A DNA stretch of 64,000 nucleotides, taken from positions 186,001 through 250,000 of the forward strand of contig JAIWQS010000251.1 in the NCBI GenBank assembly GCA_029891385.1, written 5' to 3'. The DNA is from Erythroxylum novogranatense (lineage: Eukaryota; Streptophyta; Magnoliopsida; Malpighiales; Erythroxylaceae). Position 1 is the first letter of the stretch. Each line of letters starts with the position of its first letter. Below, piece by piece: positions 11,209-23,148 of this stretch. The notes under the pieces are model-generated. The model searched no databases. It had not been told where the DNA came from and saw only the letters and a program-made list of their open reading frames with translations. Position numbers and translations under genes: made by a program.

Positions 11209-11835
11209 ATTCTCCCCCTCTTAAAAGAATTTCGCCCACGAAATTCCTATCTGAATAATCACAAAGTAACTTATTTTCTCAAATAATTTCTTCGAAATAA
11301 TCACATTCAATCACTTTCTTAACTAATTCCTCATTATACATATTTCTCAACTTACTCACAATTCATCACTTCTTGTATCAAATACCACCAATATCATATC
11401 ATATTAATATTTCTTAACAGATTTACATAAGTCAATGGTCCAATTCTTAAATAACGTTAATATGGACCAATACCATTCAATTTAATCCTTTTAAACTTCC
11501 ATATATATATCTATATCTCTATCATTCAACTCATCTTTCACATATCCTTACCTATATTACATCTCACATACATATATCCGAAAGGAATTCATCCAAATTC
11601 ATCAGGAAATTCGAACCTTAATCTCCATTATCACATTCTTTTATCATCAATCATGCTTTCGACACCTTATTCAAAACATTCTTATACTCCAAATACATGT
11701 TAGGTCATTCACATCAATATCACATTCTTACTAATTCAATCATATCCATTCACTAACTCTTATCAATTGCTCATATAAGCCATTTACACATATATGCCCA
11801 AGTAAGATCCTATTACTGGGCTCTGATACCACAAA
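11209..11835 (-). mobile_element. Element B internal remnant (non-coding)
   Basis: Only 627 bp lies between B's LTRs. At the left is the reverse complement of a PPT (AAGAGGGGGAGAAT on the minus strand, 11210-11224), preceded on that strand by GAATTTCGTGGGCGAAATTC. At the right is the PBS. Between them is AT-rich sequence with no ORF or recognised domain. Gag and pol were deleted, or the family is non-autonomous. Confidence 0.88.
11820..11831 (-). other. Primer-binding site of element B
   Basis: GCTCTGATACCA on the plus strand is TGGTATCAGAGC on the minus strand, four bases from the LTR end at 11836. It sets B's orientation. Confidence 0.92.
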
Positions 11836-13883
11836 TGTTGGGACCCGATCCGAAAACCGGATCCCAACCAAAAAAGCAGAAACGAATGCGAAAAACGAAG
11901 TGCGGAAACAAAGCGAAATCGAATACGAATACGAACCAATATGAATCTGATCACAAATCGAAAGCAAATCAAATCGAAACCAATTTCCGACATCTGCGAA
12001 CAAATATTTTAGAAATCATTGTCGCGTTGGAAACCTTAGACTGAACTGTCCAAAATCTGGTATAAATTTTTCTTTTTCTTTTCTCTCTTTTCTCATTCCT
12101 CAATCCAAATACATTCACATACAATCACACTATCCAATGTCCAATACACGTTCATTCATATTTTTCAATATACAAATCATGCTTATATCTCAATTGAACA
12201 TACAAAATCTATATAACATATCCATGTGCAATACTATAACTCAATAGCCTCATCCAAACCTCATAAATTCAATTACGATTTATACACCATTTCATAAATC
12301 AAAGCTTTATACAAATCATAGTGGCATTTTCAAGCCTTATATGTTACCCATAACCCTAAACCAAAGTACACAATATACAACGATTCTAGACTTCTCAGCA
12401 ACCATCTAACTTAACAATAATACAATATAAACACATGCAAACAGAAATCTTCATTTTCTTTCACCCGATCTTCTTCTCATCACCTGTGGATGGGAATGAA
12501 GGGGGTGAGCTTATAGCTCGTGAGTAACAGTTTATAACTAATAAATAAGCAAAACCTTTTAAACATGCTTTTCTTTTCTTTTCTTGCAGAAACTTTGTTT
12601 GAAACCCGTAAAGCACGTTTTCAAAAGTTCTTTTCTCGCGATGAGTCGAAATCACAATTTCAAAACATGAATGCATCAATCATAACACTTCTGATGCAAA
12701 TGCACACATAACGACTCGAGAGTTCCATAAACACGACGAAAATTGAAGTTTTACAGTAAACACGACGAGTCCGATTTCTCGGGATCTCGTGGCCTCTAAC
12801 GGCGGTAGGGAAGCGAGCTTAAGCGTCAGCGTGCGTGACTAACGTAAACGTTCCTCTCTCGCTCAAACACAAGCACATAATCATGCTTAAATCAATTATC
12901 AAATGCTTTTTTCTGAATATACGAAATGCCATGAAATGTTCGAGGCATAACATAAATATATTTGCAATTCATCAAAAGTTCATGTATTGAATCAATAATG
13001 ATTTTTTCAAATCATTCATGCAATAATGCAACATTATGATGCAATTGAAATGAGAAGAATCTCTTTGTTTAAAGAAAACAGTAGTGGCTTATAAATTTTA
13101 TTATAAACAGGTACCCACCTCGAATCGATGCTAGAAGCTTGTCCTTAACTTCAATTTGACCATTTCTTCTTTTATTCTCCCAATTGAAAATTTCCTACAC
13201 CAATGTCATACAAATTCGACCCCATAAATAACATAATCCTTAATATTGAACTTAGAAAACACTAATCCCACATATAATCAAGCTACCTAAATCACCAATT
13301 TTCAAAATCCCCAATTTACAAAATTAGGCAAAACCCTAATTAACTTACATCCAAAATTAAACCCATAGTACTAAGCAATCATCAAAATTGACTTCATACT
13401 TCACAAACCCATACCATTTTTCATAATTCTAAACCAAAACTTCAGAAGAAACTCAAATCTTAAAAATTGCTCTTACCTCATTTCTCCTCCATTTTCAGAT
13501 TTTCTAGGCTTGAAAGGAAGCTCTCTTCATCCTTCACGTTTTTCCCTCTTGACTTAACTTAGAAAGCTTGCTTGAAGTCCCCTAAAAATAGAACCCTAGC
13601 TCTCTCTCTCTTTCTTTCTCTTTCACTCATCTGAAAGCTTGCTCTCCCTTCTCTCTTCTTATTTTTCTTTCCTTTTGTTCAAGTGTCGTGCCTCACCTAA
13701 TAAAAACAACAGCCCAATCCTTTTTATAGTGCCATTTCATTTAATGAATGGGGAATGACCCATAAGCCCCTCATTTAAGCCTATAAACTTAACCCTTTAA
13801 GTAAACTTCTAAAATTGCCCCTTCATTGGTCTTTATAACTGACATCTTGTTTGATTATTTCGATCAAGTAAAGAAGCCATTTG

Positions 13884-15551
13884 TGATATGTGCTTAATTG
13901 TTGATATTTTTAATTATTTTCACTTAGCGATTATTGACATAAAAATGCTTAAGATACTCACTTTAATTCATATTTTATTTTAGGTACAATTTGGAAGTAA
14001 AGAAATTAAAGTGAGTTAGAAGCATCATATATGGGTCAATTTCTGGAAAATTTATTTCTACTTGCTTTTATGGAGGAAGAAGAAAAAAATAACAAAAGGA
14101 CAAGAAAAAATGAAAAATAAAAAGAGCAATGCACAAGAGGAAAATGAGGAGAGCATATTAAATTGTCAAGGGTAACAGTGCGGCATCAGTAGTGGGCAAT
14201 AGAGGAAAACGTAACAGACGCATGCGTTTTGGTTTAAAACGCAATGGAGGAGACGCTACAACAAGAAGGCAGAAGGTTTAAAGGGTTAAAAATTAAATAG
14301 CCAAGAGGGACGACTGCGTTTCACGCAGGTATCCTGCGTGAAACGCAGCCAGCGTCTGCGTTTAACGCAGACAGTTGCGTTAAACGTAGCGTTCAAGGAA
14401 GCGCAGCGCACACTGCGTAAAACGCAGTGTGCTGCGTTAGTGAGGAGGATAGGAGGGTTTTAACTCTAAAATCTTAATTGTCTTATCGCAGAAACAATGA
14501 CGCCAGAGAGGAGAAAAGACAGCGGCACTTGAAGAGTAGAGAGTGCGGGCTGAAGGAATAAAAGGCAGTTGCGTTTTGCATAAGGGTCTGCGTTCAACGC
14601 AGTTTTCTGCGTTAAAACGCAGACGAGGAGAGCGAGCCAGCAGTAGGAAATTTTGGCTAGGGATTAAATGTGGGCTAAAGCTATTTGTCGGAAAGTACCG
14701 ATGAAGGGCTGAACATCCCGACGCCGGTTCGGAGGTAAAGTCGACGCCGACGATCCGGGTTAAGTGGTTTTATTATTATTGTTGTTTCTTTCTCTCATTA
14801 GAAATTGTTTGTGTTATCTGATTTTAACTGATTTGGGTTTTATGTATGGATAATCGGATTTTTGTTATTATTCGGTTATTTGTGTATGAACCTATTGGGT
14901 ATTGTGATTTGGTAATTTTAATGCGTTCATTGAATTGCTAATTGCGAACTCATTGCTAGAATTTCAATTTAATCCGTAATTGTTATGTTGAAATTCGTTT
15001 GTAGCGACTAATGATTCTTAATCATTAGGGATAATACGACTAAGTTAAATGACTAGAAACATGTGGTTGTTGCCTTGATTAATCGGTTTTCCTAATTCGT
15101 AATCTTCGCCTAATTAAATCTGAGATCGTATCCTAGGTTATTAGGTGGTTAGGTTTAATCAACGATCTTATCTTTGATTAAACAAAACCTAAGGGAAAAC
15201 TCGGGTTAAGTTTTAATCCACGATTAATAATTCCTATGAGAGGTTAAAGAACAACAAATTAATAAAATCTGCTTAGCCAGGGTGTAGGTCGAGATTGAAC
15301 CAAAGAATCGGGTCCCTACCAAATTTCCCACTTTTATCATTTTTGCATGTTTTCTTTAATTTGTTTTTATTAGTTAGTTTCATTTTTATTTTCTTTCTTT
15401 GAAAAATCCAAAACCCCCCTTTAGTGTAAACACCGATTAATTTCTTTTCATAAACTTTAAACACACTCTCTGTGGGATCGACCTAGACTTGCCACTGCTA
15501 CAGTAGTAGTCTAGTTATTTTAATTTTGACTAGCGAAATGACACGCGGTCA
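13884..15551 (+). mobile_element. Solo LTR L, Athila-like
   Basis: Flanked by ATTTG at 13879-13883 and 15552-15556. Taking out L and one copy restores sequence that matches E at 43950-43995, which confirms the borders. It starts TGATATGTGC and ends in the GACTAGCG...CGGTCA phrase that in Athila/Tat elements precedes a TTGGCGCC primer site. No internal region is present, so it is a solo LTR left by LTR-LTR recombination. It contains a GC-rich palindromic cassette. Confidence 0.88.
14311..14632. repeat. CTGCGTT...AACGCAG palindrome cassette in LTR L
   Basis: Repeated self-complementary motifs such as CTGCGTTTAACGCAG, CTGCGTGAAACGCAG and CTGCGTAAAACGCAG occur in two clusters, 14311-14441 and 14569-14632. 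About ten TGCGTT or AACGCA arms are visible, many pairing with a neighbour to form perfect or near-perfect hairpins. Confidence 0.93.
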
Positions 15552-15724
15552 ATTTGTCAAGAATTTCTTTTTGGGAAATGTCCCTCTATGTCTTACGAAT
15601 CCATCGCTTCGAGAATCAGATCGATTGGACACATAGCTCAAGATATCTCCAAAATCTTGAAGTTTGTTCTTGGACAGAAATTTGAACACTACACCTTACA
15701 TCCAGGCCAATTTGGAAGTCTTAA

Positions 15725-16660
15725 AGGCTAAATCATAGCTCTGCTCCTTCATAACATTTGTATCCCATGTCTCTATTTTAATTTTCAAAAGAATCGGATC
15801 GATCGAGACTCCGGTCGAGATATCTCCAAATCTTGAACACTGTTCAGCCATTACAACTCTGGTGAGCGAATAAACACACCAAACTTCGACCCACATTTGG
15901 AACTCTTAGAGGCTAAATCATAGCTCGTCTCCTTCATAACATTTGTAGCCCCATCTTTCTGTTTTAATGTTCAAAAAAATCAGATCAATCGGAGCTCTAC
16001 CGATCAAGATATCTCCGAAATACTGAATACTGTTCAGCTATTACAACACAGAGACTGAACACTACACCAAACTTCCGACCCACATTTGGAAGTCTTAGAG
16101 GATAAATCATAGTTGGGATCCTTCATAAAATTTGTATCTCCATGTCTCTATTTTAATTTCAAAAAAGAATCAGATCGATCGGAGCTCTACCGATCAAGAT
16201 ATCTCCAAAATACTGAACACTATTCAGCCATTATAACACAGAGACTGAACACTACACCAAACTTCCAACCAACATTTGGAAGTCTTAGAGGCTAAATAAT
16301 AGCTCGGATCCTTCATAACATTTGTACCCCCATGTATCTATTTTAATTTCCAAAAAGAATAAGCTCAATATGAGCTCTAGAAGACTATATATCTCAAAAA
16401 TACTGAACACTATTCAGCCATTACAAATCTGAGACTGTCTACACTTAATTTCCGACCCGAATTTGGAAGTCTTAGAGGCTACATTGTCGATTGGATCCTT
16501 CATAACATTTGTAGATATATATCTCTATTTTAATTTTAAAAATGAATCAAATTGATCGGAGCTCTATATCTCATGATATCTCAAAAATACCAAACCTTGT
16601 TCAACTTTTATAACCGATCAGCTCTTTTTCATCCGAGCTATCTTTCTCCATTTAATTCCA
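15725..16660. repeat. Five tandem units of about 190 bp in B's right LTR
   Basis: Units start near 15729, 15914, 16104, 16294 and 16481 with GGCTAAATCATAGCTC or a variant and each ends near ATTTGGAAGTCTTAGAG. Neighbouring copies are very similar. The unit length is near the plant nucleosome repeat. Confidence 0.9.
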
Positions 16661-16810
16661 AAACTGACCTATCTAGTATTGAAAGATAGAAAAATGTCTT
16701 AGGAATCAACGCTTGAGAATCGAATTCGATCGGATGTTGGACGAAAAGTTATGCTCAAAAGAGTGAAGGAAGGTCGAGCTCGGCGGAAAATCAAAGCTCG
16801 GCGAGCGAAG

Positions 16811-16976
16811 ATCGATTCGGCCATCGAGGTCGATCGGCCAGCAGAGGTCGATCGGCCATCATAGGTCGGTCGGCCAACAGAGGTCGGTCGGCCAACAGAG
16901 GTCGGTCGGCCAACAGAGGTCGGTCGGCCAACAAAGGTCGGCCAATAGAGGTTGGCCAATAGAGGTCGGCCGGCAC
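16811..16976. repeat. Cassette of GGTCGGTCGGCC repeats in B's right LTR
   Basis: Same slot and motif as 9859-9988 but with a different number and order of units: about ten, including three identical GGTCGGTCGGCCAACAGA units and GGTCGATCGGCC variants. Expansion or contraction has occurred between the two LTRs. Confidence 0.93.
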
Positions 16977-18196
16977 CTAATCTGACCATCAAACTTCTAA
17001 CACTCATAACGTTTGACTCCGAGCTCCGAATTTTACAAACTCAATACCGTTGGAAATATAAAAGAAAGATCTACAATTTTCAAGAAGGACTCGAAGGCAA
17101 GATTGGTCTTTAAAGGGGTCAAAAATGCGCTCGAAGATGACCAACTGATAATCTCCTCAAAACTTTACACACCACCTCAACTTGCAAACATCATAACTTT
17201 TGACCCAGAACTCCAAATTTGACAAAGTCGGTGTCTATAGAAAGGTAAAAGAACCCTCTAAAACTTTTATGAAGGCCTTAAAAATCAGATCAACCTCTAA
17301 ATGAGTCAAAAACTCCACACAAACTGACTGGTCGATCAACCTCACACTAAATAGCATCAGAACTTCTAAAAATCATAACTTTCTATTCTCTTGTCCAAAA
17401 TTTTCGTGCTTTATATCAATGGAAAGATAAAAACAAGATCTAAAACTCTCAAGAAGGCTACTTGATCCCATTCCATACACATCAGTTCCGAATCTGCATC
17501 GATCACAGCACACACAAAACTTCCCTATGAACACATCAATTCAAAATTTGTAGCATCTGCACTCAACTTTAATAACTCACATCTCCCAACCTCCACATCT
17601 AAAAATAGCACATAATACATCATTGGGAAACTATGGAGGTCCTCTATAACATTTAAGAATGCTATTTGATCCAATTCAAATCACAATAGTCCAGAAATCG
17701 CCTCAAAACACAACATATACAATCCTACACTTAGAGCATTTCCCAAAACCAAAGCAAAATACACTTAACTTTCAAAGATCATAACTTTCAATCTCGATAT
17801 CGAAAAATAGCATACTTTATGGCTACGAAAAGCTCTCAATATAAGCTACAATTTTCATTAAGATCATTTTCTCAAAATGTGCCTAAATAAAAAATTCAAC
17901 TCTCAAGTCAAACTTTCTATCTTCAAAAGTCAACTTTCTTAATTTCTTCAAAATATAACACTTTCACTAATTTTTTCTTGCTTTTCAACTTCCAATTCAA
18001 TCAACTAGTTCATTTTGACTTTCATAACTCATATAACTCTACTCAAATTTTAAAGTCATCAAAATCAATCACTTCATTTCTCATCAATCTCCTTTAAGCA
18101 CAATAACATCTATAACACAATTCATATCCGAAAACACTCATCGAATTCATTTTAATATTTCTAATTTCCACCGAAAGTTTGGAGTCCAACAATAAT

Positions 18197-20904
18197 CCTC
18201 ACGATCGAGGACAGGTGCAAAAAGGGAAGTGTTGTCAAAAATCAAATGAGATCAAGGTATCTTAGTGTAAGTGACTAATTGGTGAGTTGCCCTACATCTG
18301 TCTCTCGATAAGATGTAATGATTTTGATAGTATATACTTCACTGAACCTTATTAAAAAGGATGTTCTGATTATATGAGTTATGACATAAATTGATCTTCA
18401 AGGGATATTATGAATAGCTAAAATTGATTCCCTAAGGCATTAAGAATGAATGACAAGAAATGGTGATGACTATCAATGAAAGGACAAATTTGAGATAAAT
18501 CTGAAATGAATTAAAAGTCATTGTGGGAGTCCTAATCCTCGTGGAGACTCTAGCGTAAGAAATAGAATCTGCTACTGAGAAGGTATGCACTATGTTAATG
18601 TATAGAATCCAACTATATAATAGGATTATTGAACATTAAAGAGACATTAGTTGCGAATATGAGGAGAATATCGGTTCACGAATATATTGCGTAATTATGT
18701 TCGTGAAGTACAAAGTGGATTTGTTGAATGTGTTATCAAACCAGGGAGTAAGGATTTCAAATAAATTGAGGTATGTGGAGAAACTAGTGTAAAGGAGCTG
18801 ACGTTAGCACACGTCAATGTGAAACTGAGAAAAACATAAGAGAATTTTTCCTCATTGGAGAAATCAGATACTTAAAGAGTTAGGAAAAATCAATCATGGG
18901 TATAAGGAATTTTGGGTTGTAATTGTCAGAGATAACAATTCCCCCGACAGTATTATACTACTGAAGAGTAAAGTGTCTCAATTGTGTTTAATTTGGATAG
19001 TGACTATGATCATTAATGATATTTTTAATGTACATGAAAAGTGGAGAAAGATATTTTGCATAGATGGGGAAATCTTTTATATCATGAAAGCTTTATAAAA
19101 GTGAATCTTAGCTTGATCAAATAAATTGTGAATGAATTAGTATTCGAACATGGCACATTGGAAGACTTAATAACAATAGAGGTGATGATAAAATACAAAA
19201 TTGCAAGGGATATATATATATATGAGATTTGGAGTTATTTAGAACTAGCTGTATGTTGGATACGTCTAGAAGTTGTTAAAGATTTTCTGGTCTTAGCCCT
19301 TTGACAAAATGTTTGAGGAAAAATGTGTGAATCGTATGACTGATGAAGGTAAAAAGAGACATATTGAGAAATTTACAACTCGAGCATTGATCGTATCACT
19401 TTAATTTGGAGATTTTACAATATTTAACGAAGTGTCCCAGTAAAGGTTATGATGCAATCTGTTGAAATAGTGTAAAGTGGTTCTATGTATATGGGGACAA
19501 GTATAACCTCATGGGCTGCATTGTGATTGATGTTTTGAAATTTATTGTACTGGGTATTGCTTTGAAAGTTTGGAGACACTATTCGTACAGAAATATTTTG
19601 GATATATCTATGAGTATGCAAATCGATAACGGTTAAGATATTTCAGGAATTTGAAAGAATTGGAAAGGATTATGCAATTGAGTATTTCAAAATTAAGTTA
19701 GTGATGTAATTTAATGTATTGAATAGAAAATTCAATGGCAGAAGATCATAATTTGGGCGATAAGGTTATTAAACCTAGTGTAATACTGAGTGCAAATTGT
19801 CGAGCTAACAAGGGGCAAAAAGAAAGTATTATTAGCTATTGGATTTCCAAATCAGGTGTGTATAAAAAGGATTGGCAAAGTCCAAATTGAGGATTTAGAA
19901 TATGCGGATCTTATCGAGGAATTGAAAATGAATTCAACTTAAAAAAAAAGATATTTATGACTGGATTAAGAAGTATGTGTAATACCCACTAGAGAAACTG
20001 TTAAAGAAAACATAAGGGACAATCGAAGCTTTATGTTCTAGTAAGAGTACATTGAAAGAGTAATTGAAGGTTTAGAATGTAAAATTGAATGATTATATGT
20101 GTGAATAACTAACAGACTTGACTGCTTGAGACAAATGTAAAACTGATATTTTTGGAGTTCATTGGGACATGAGATTGATGTATCGTTTAGAATGATTGTA
20201 GGCATGAAGATCGTTATATTGGGGACACCATTCGAATAGTGTATAAGGGGTCTTACAACCAAAAAGGAGTCGTTCACCCCTATATTAAAGTGAACAGGGC
20301 CTAAAAATAGTCAAAGGCCATGATTGATTTGAGATAATGTTGATAAGTGAAATGAATCTGTAATAGGGGTTAAGTAATCCAAGTTAATGACAATGAGTTG
20401 AGTTGATTAATATTGAGGTTATGGAATCTTACGAGATTAGTGTTTTAACACTAAAGAGATGTAAATAAATGAAATACTTCGAAGTGTATCGCCTCGGCCA
20501 AGATACACTTAGATGGAGATAAGGGAGTAAATAGGGGAAACTAAATTCGACATAAATTGGTCTATATGCAACTATGGTATGAGGAGAACAAAGGATTGGT
20601 AAATTGGTATAAATCATAAAAGATGTTTCGGATTCACACAGTGTTACATGGATAAGGTTAGGAAAGAGTGTTATGATCCGACATATATGTGTTATTGATG
20701 CCGAGAGTGATGAATCATGAGGAAACAGTTATGACAATGTGTTAATTGAAGAAAGTAAAAGGGTAATTGATTGCATTGACTATAGTCAATTGACAGAAAG
20801 TATTCGAGTAGTGGAGTAAATGGGAAACAGAGAAGTAATGAACAAAATAATTTCCCTGCCTTTCTGATCAATCATATAAGAATTTCGGGGACGAAATTTT
20901 TATT
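18197..20904 (+). mobile_element. Element A internal region, right part, non-coding
   Basis: The continuation of A's interior after B. No open frame above about 80 codons and no recognisable pol motif. The end (AATTTCGGGGACGAAATTTT, 20881-20900) is the conserved phrase seen before the PPT in many plant Gypsy elements. A TA microsatellite lies at 19210-19222. Nothing else is recognised. Confidence 0.75.
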
Positions 20905-20917
20905 AGGAGGGGGGAGT
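20905..20917 (+). other. Polypurine tract of element A
   Basis: AGGAGGGGGGAGT lies directly before the LTR start TGTAACATCCC at 20918. Confidence 0.9.
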
Positions 20918-23125
20918 TGTAACATCCCACCCTCGATGGGAAGGGTAGAATGGTAATTTGGAAAAGGATTAAGAGGGTTTAGGATTTATTTTGCAATGTT
21001 CATGCACATCTGATTCATGAATAGTGAAATTGCACATGAAAATGACTGTACATGCATTCATGACATTTCCCGGTAATTGTGCTTAAATGAGATTTTATTT
21101 TAGAAAATGTGATTTATGGGCTTGAAAATTTAATTGGAGTGGATTGTTATGTGTTTTATATTTTCGGGGAATTTTAGAAATTTTTCTGAACTTTTTCGGA
21201 GAAAATTCTCGGACCGAAAAAATCGCCAAGTAGCGAACCTGTTGATTTTTGGTAGTAAAAATTGCTGTCCAATGGCACTACAATATTGGGTATATTATTT
21301 TGGATTTAGAATTTGGGCCATTAGAATTGAATGGGTCAAATTTCATTAGGGTTTCTTGATAAATCCTATTACATGTTTTTGTCTTATCCTTCTTTTGTCC
21401 TTTTCTTCTAAATGGACAAGTGTCCTACACCATTAAATGGTTTTGTCTTATGCTTACCTATGAAAGTCGGCAACTTCAACTTTAAAGAAGGAAAAAAAAT
21501 CATTTGTTTGCTAATATCCTCCTTCATACGAAACTTCACTCTTCCTTCTAATTCATTTGATGTTCTTTAAGTTTCCTAGTGTTTAACTCTTCCTTCCACT
21601 TTGTTCTTTCTAAAAAGGGCCAAGCATACACCCCTTTCTCTTTTGGCATGATGATGTTTATGTATGGTGTGGAAAAGAAGAGGATTGGTGTATTAGGAGA
21701 AGGATTGGAACATTGAAAGACTTGATTAGGTAAGTTGTTGTTTTAAGCTTTAGTTATGCTTTTAATGAATGAATTGGTAGTTAGATGCATTAAATGGGAA
21801 TTATTGTGCATGAATTATGATGTATTGTGTATAAATTTCATAAAGCTTAGGGTTTGATTTTATGGGTAGGTTACTTCCTTGATTTGGTTTATGATTGTTA
21901 AAAGATAAATGATTAACATGTTTGGGTTGGTTTTGTGATGCTTGATGAATGGAAATTTAGGGATGATAATTGTGTGTGTGGTGTACTGCCATTTTTAAGG
22001 TTAGGTGCTTAGGTTAAGGTCTTGATGACCTAGTGGCTGAATTCTTGCCTCAATTGGATGCTTTTTGATGTGTAATTGGCATTGGAAGTGATAGAATATA
22101 AGTGTAAGAGCAAAGCTGGAAAATGCAAATTGATCATGGTTTAATGTTTTTGCCATAACTAATTGTGTGGCTAAGAAAATGAGGTGAGGTTTGTGCTAAA
22201 TTAAACTTTAGATGTTTGGCTTCAATTTCTTGTGAAATAAGTGTTATCTAATTGTAACTTGAAGAGGTTGAATTTCTGCCTTGAAAGTGAACTATACTGG
22301 TTGTGTGAACAGTATCCGAATTAGATGACCTGAAACTTTGATGAGTTTTCTAGATTGATTTAGGAGGAATTAGTGAAAATGGTCTTAATTAAAGTTGAAG
22401 CCTATCTTGTTAGATTTCCATTGCCACTGATTTTGCAATTTTTTGATATGTACATTGAGAGTTATGAATTGTTAACTATTGACTGGTTATGTGCATTTTG
22501 GTGAAACCTAGCCATAAGTGTAGGTTTTGTGAGTATTGTGATTGGAAGCAAGTTTAGAGATTTCTGTGATTTGGTTTGGCTCAAGTGATCTTCTGGAAAG
22601 TTGTATAGGAAGCAATTATCTTGAAAATGAGATATACTATACTATTTTTGGATGTCAGAATTAGGAATTAGGAATTTTCAAAGATTGGACCTAAGTTAGG
22701 CCATTGGCTAGTGATCAGGGCAGCCACTTGCATGACAGTTTTGAGTTTGTTAGAGATGGAATTGGCTGTTAAGCCCTTCATGAGAAGTGTATTATTCTGT
22801 TCGATCTTTTCATAGGTATAAAGTATGCAAATTTTTGACATTTTTGCAAGAAGTTATACTTTTTATAAAATTGTTGTTCGATTGTGTGGTTTCGATTAGG
22901 TAGAATCATTCATTGAATTGTTTGACCTACTTAGCAATTGAATTTGATTTCATGTTGTTCATGAAAGTTGTAGGTCACATTCGATCTTTCATATAAATCT
23001 TGTAATTTTAACAAAGGAATGAAGTTATGGAATTTATAACATGTTGCACTGTTTTGACAAAATGTTGCACTGTTTTGAGAGGCATTGTGAAGGCAGTAAA
23101 TTTGAGTGTATTTTTGACACCCTTA

Positions 23126-23148
23126 CCCTGCGTTTGGTTGCTGTCCCC
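23126..23148. repeat. Left terminal inverted repeat of K
   Basis: CCCTGCGTTTGGTTGCTGTC matches the reverse complement of the right end at about 17 of the first 20 positions. A second partial copy, GTTTGGTTGTCG, follows near 23195. Confidence 0.9.

Larger units (their letters stand above)
2428..18191 (-). mobile_element. Element B, internally deleted LTR retrotransposon with very long LTRs
   Basis: B is flanked by ATAAT at 2423-2427 and 18192-18196, the duplication made on insertion into element A. Both LTRs start TGTTGGGACCCGATCC and end GTCCAACA on the plus strand. A reverse-complement PBS (11820-11831) touches the right LTR and a reverse-complement PPT the left one, so B reads on the minus strand: 5' LTR 11836-18191, 3' LTR 2428-11208. 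Only 627 bp lies between the LTRs and no gag or pol remains. Later insertions are C in the left LTR and L in the right LTR. B is related to solo LTR E and to the fragments after 63306. Confidence 0.92.
11836..18191 (-). mobile_element. Element B, 5' LTR, interrupted by solo LTR L
   Basis: This starts TGTTGGGACCCG and ends GGAGTCCAACA on the plus strand. Without L and its duplicated target it is about 4.7 kb. It carries five repeats of about 190 bp (15729-16660), the 18-bp cassette (16811-16976) and the CATAACTTT series (from 16990). No coding sequence. The short ORFs are chance frames. Confidence 0.9.
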
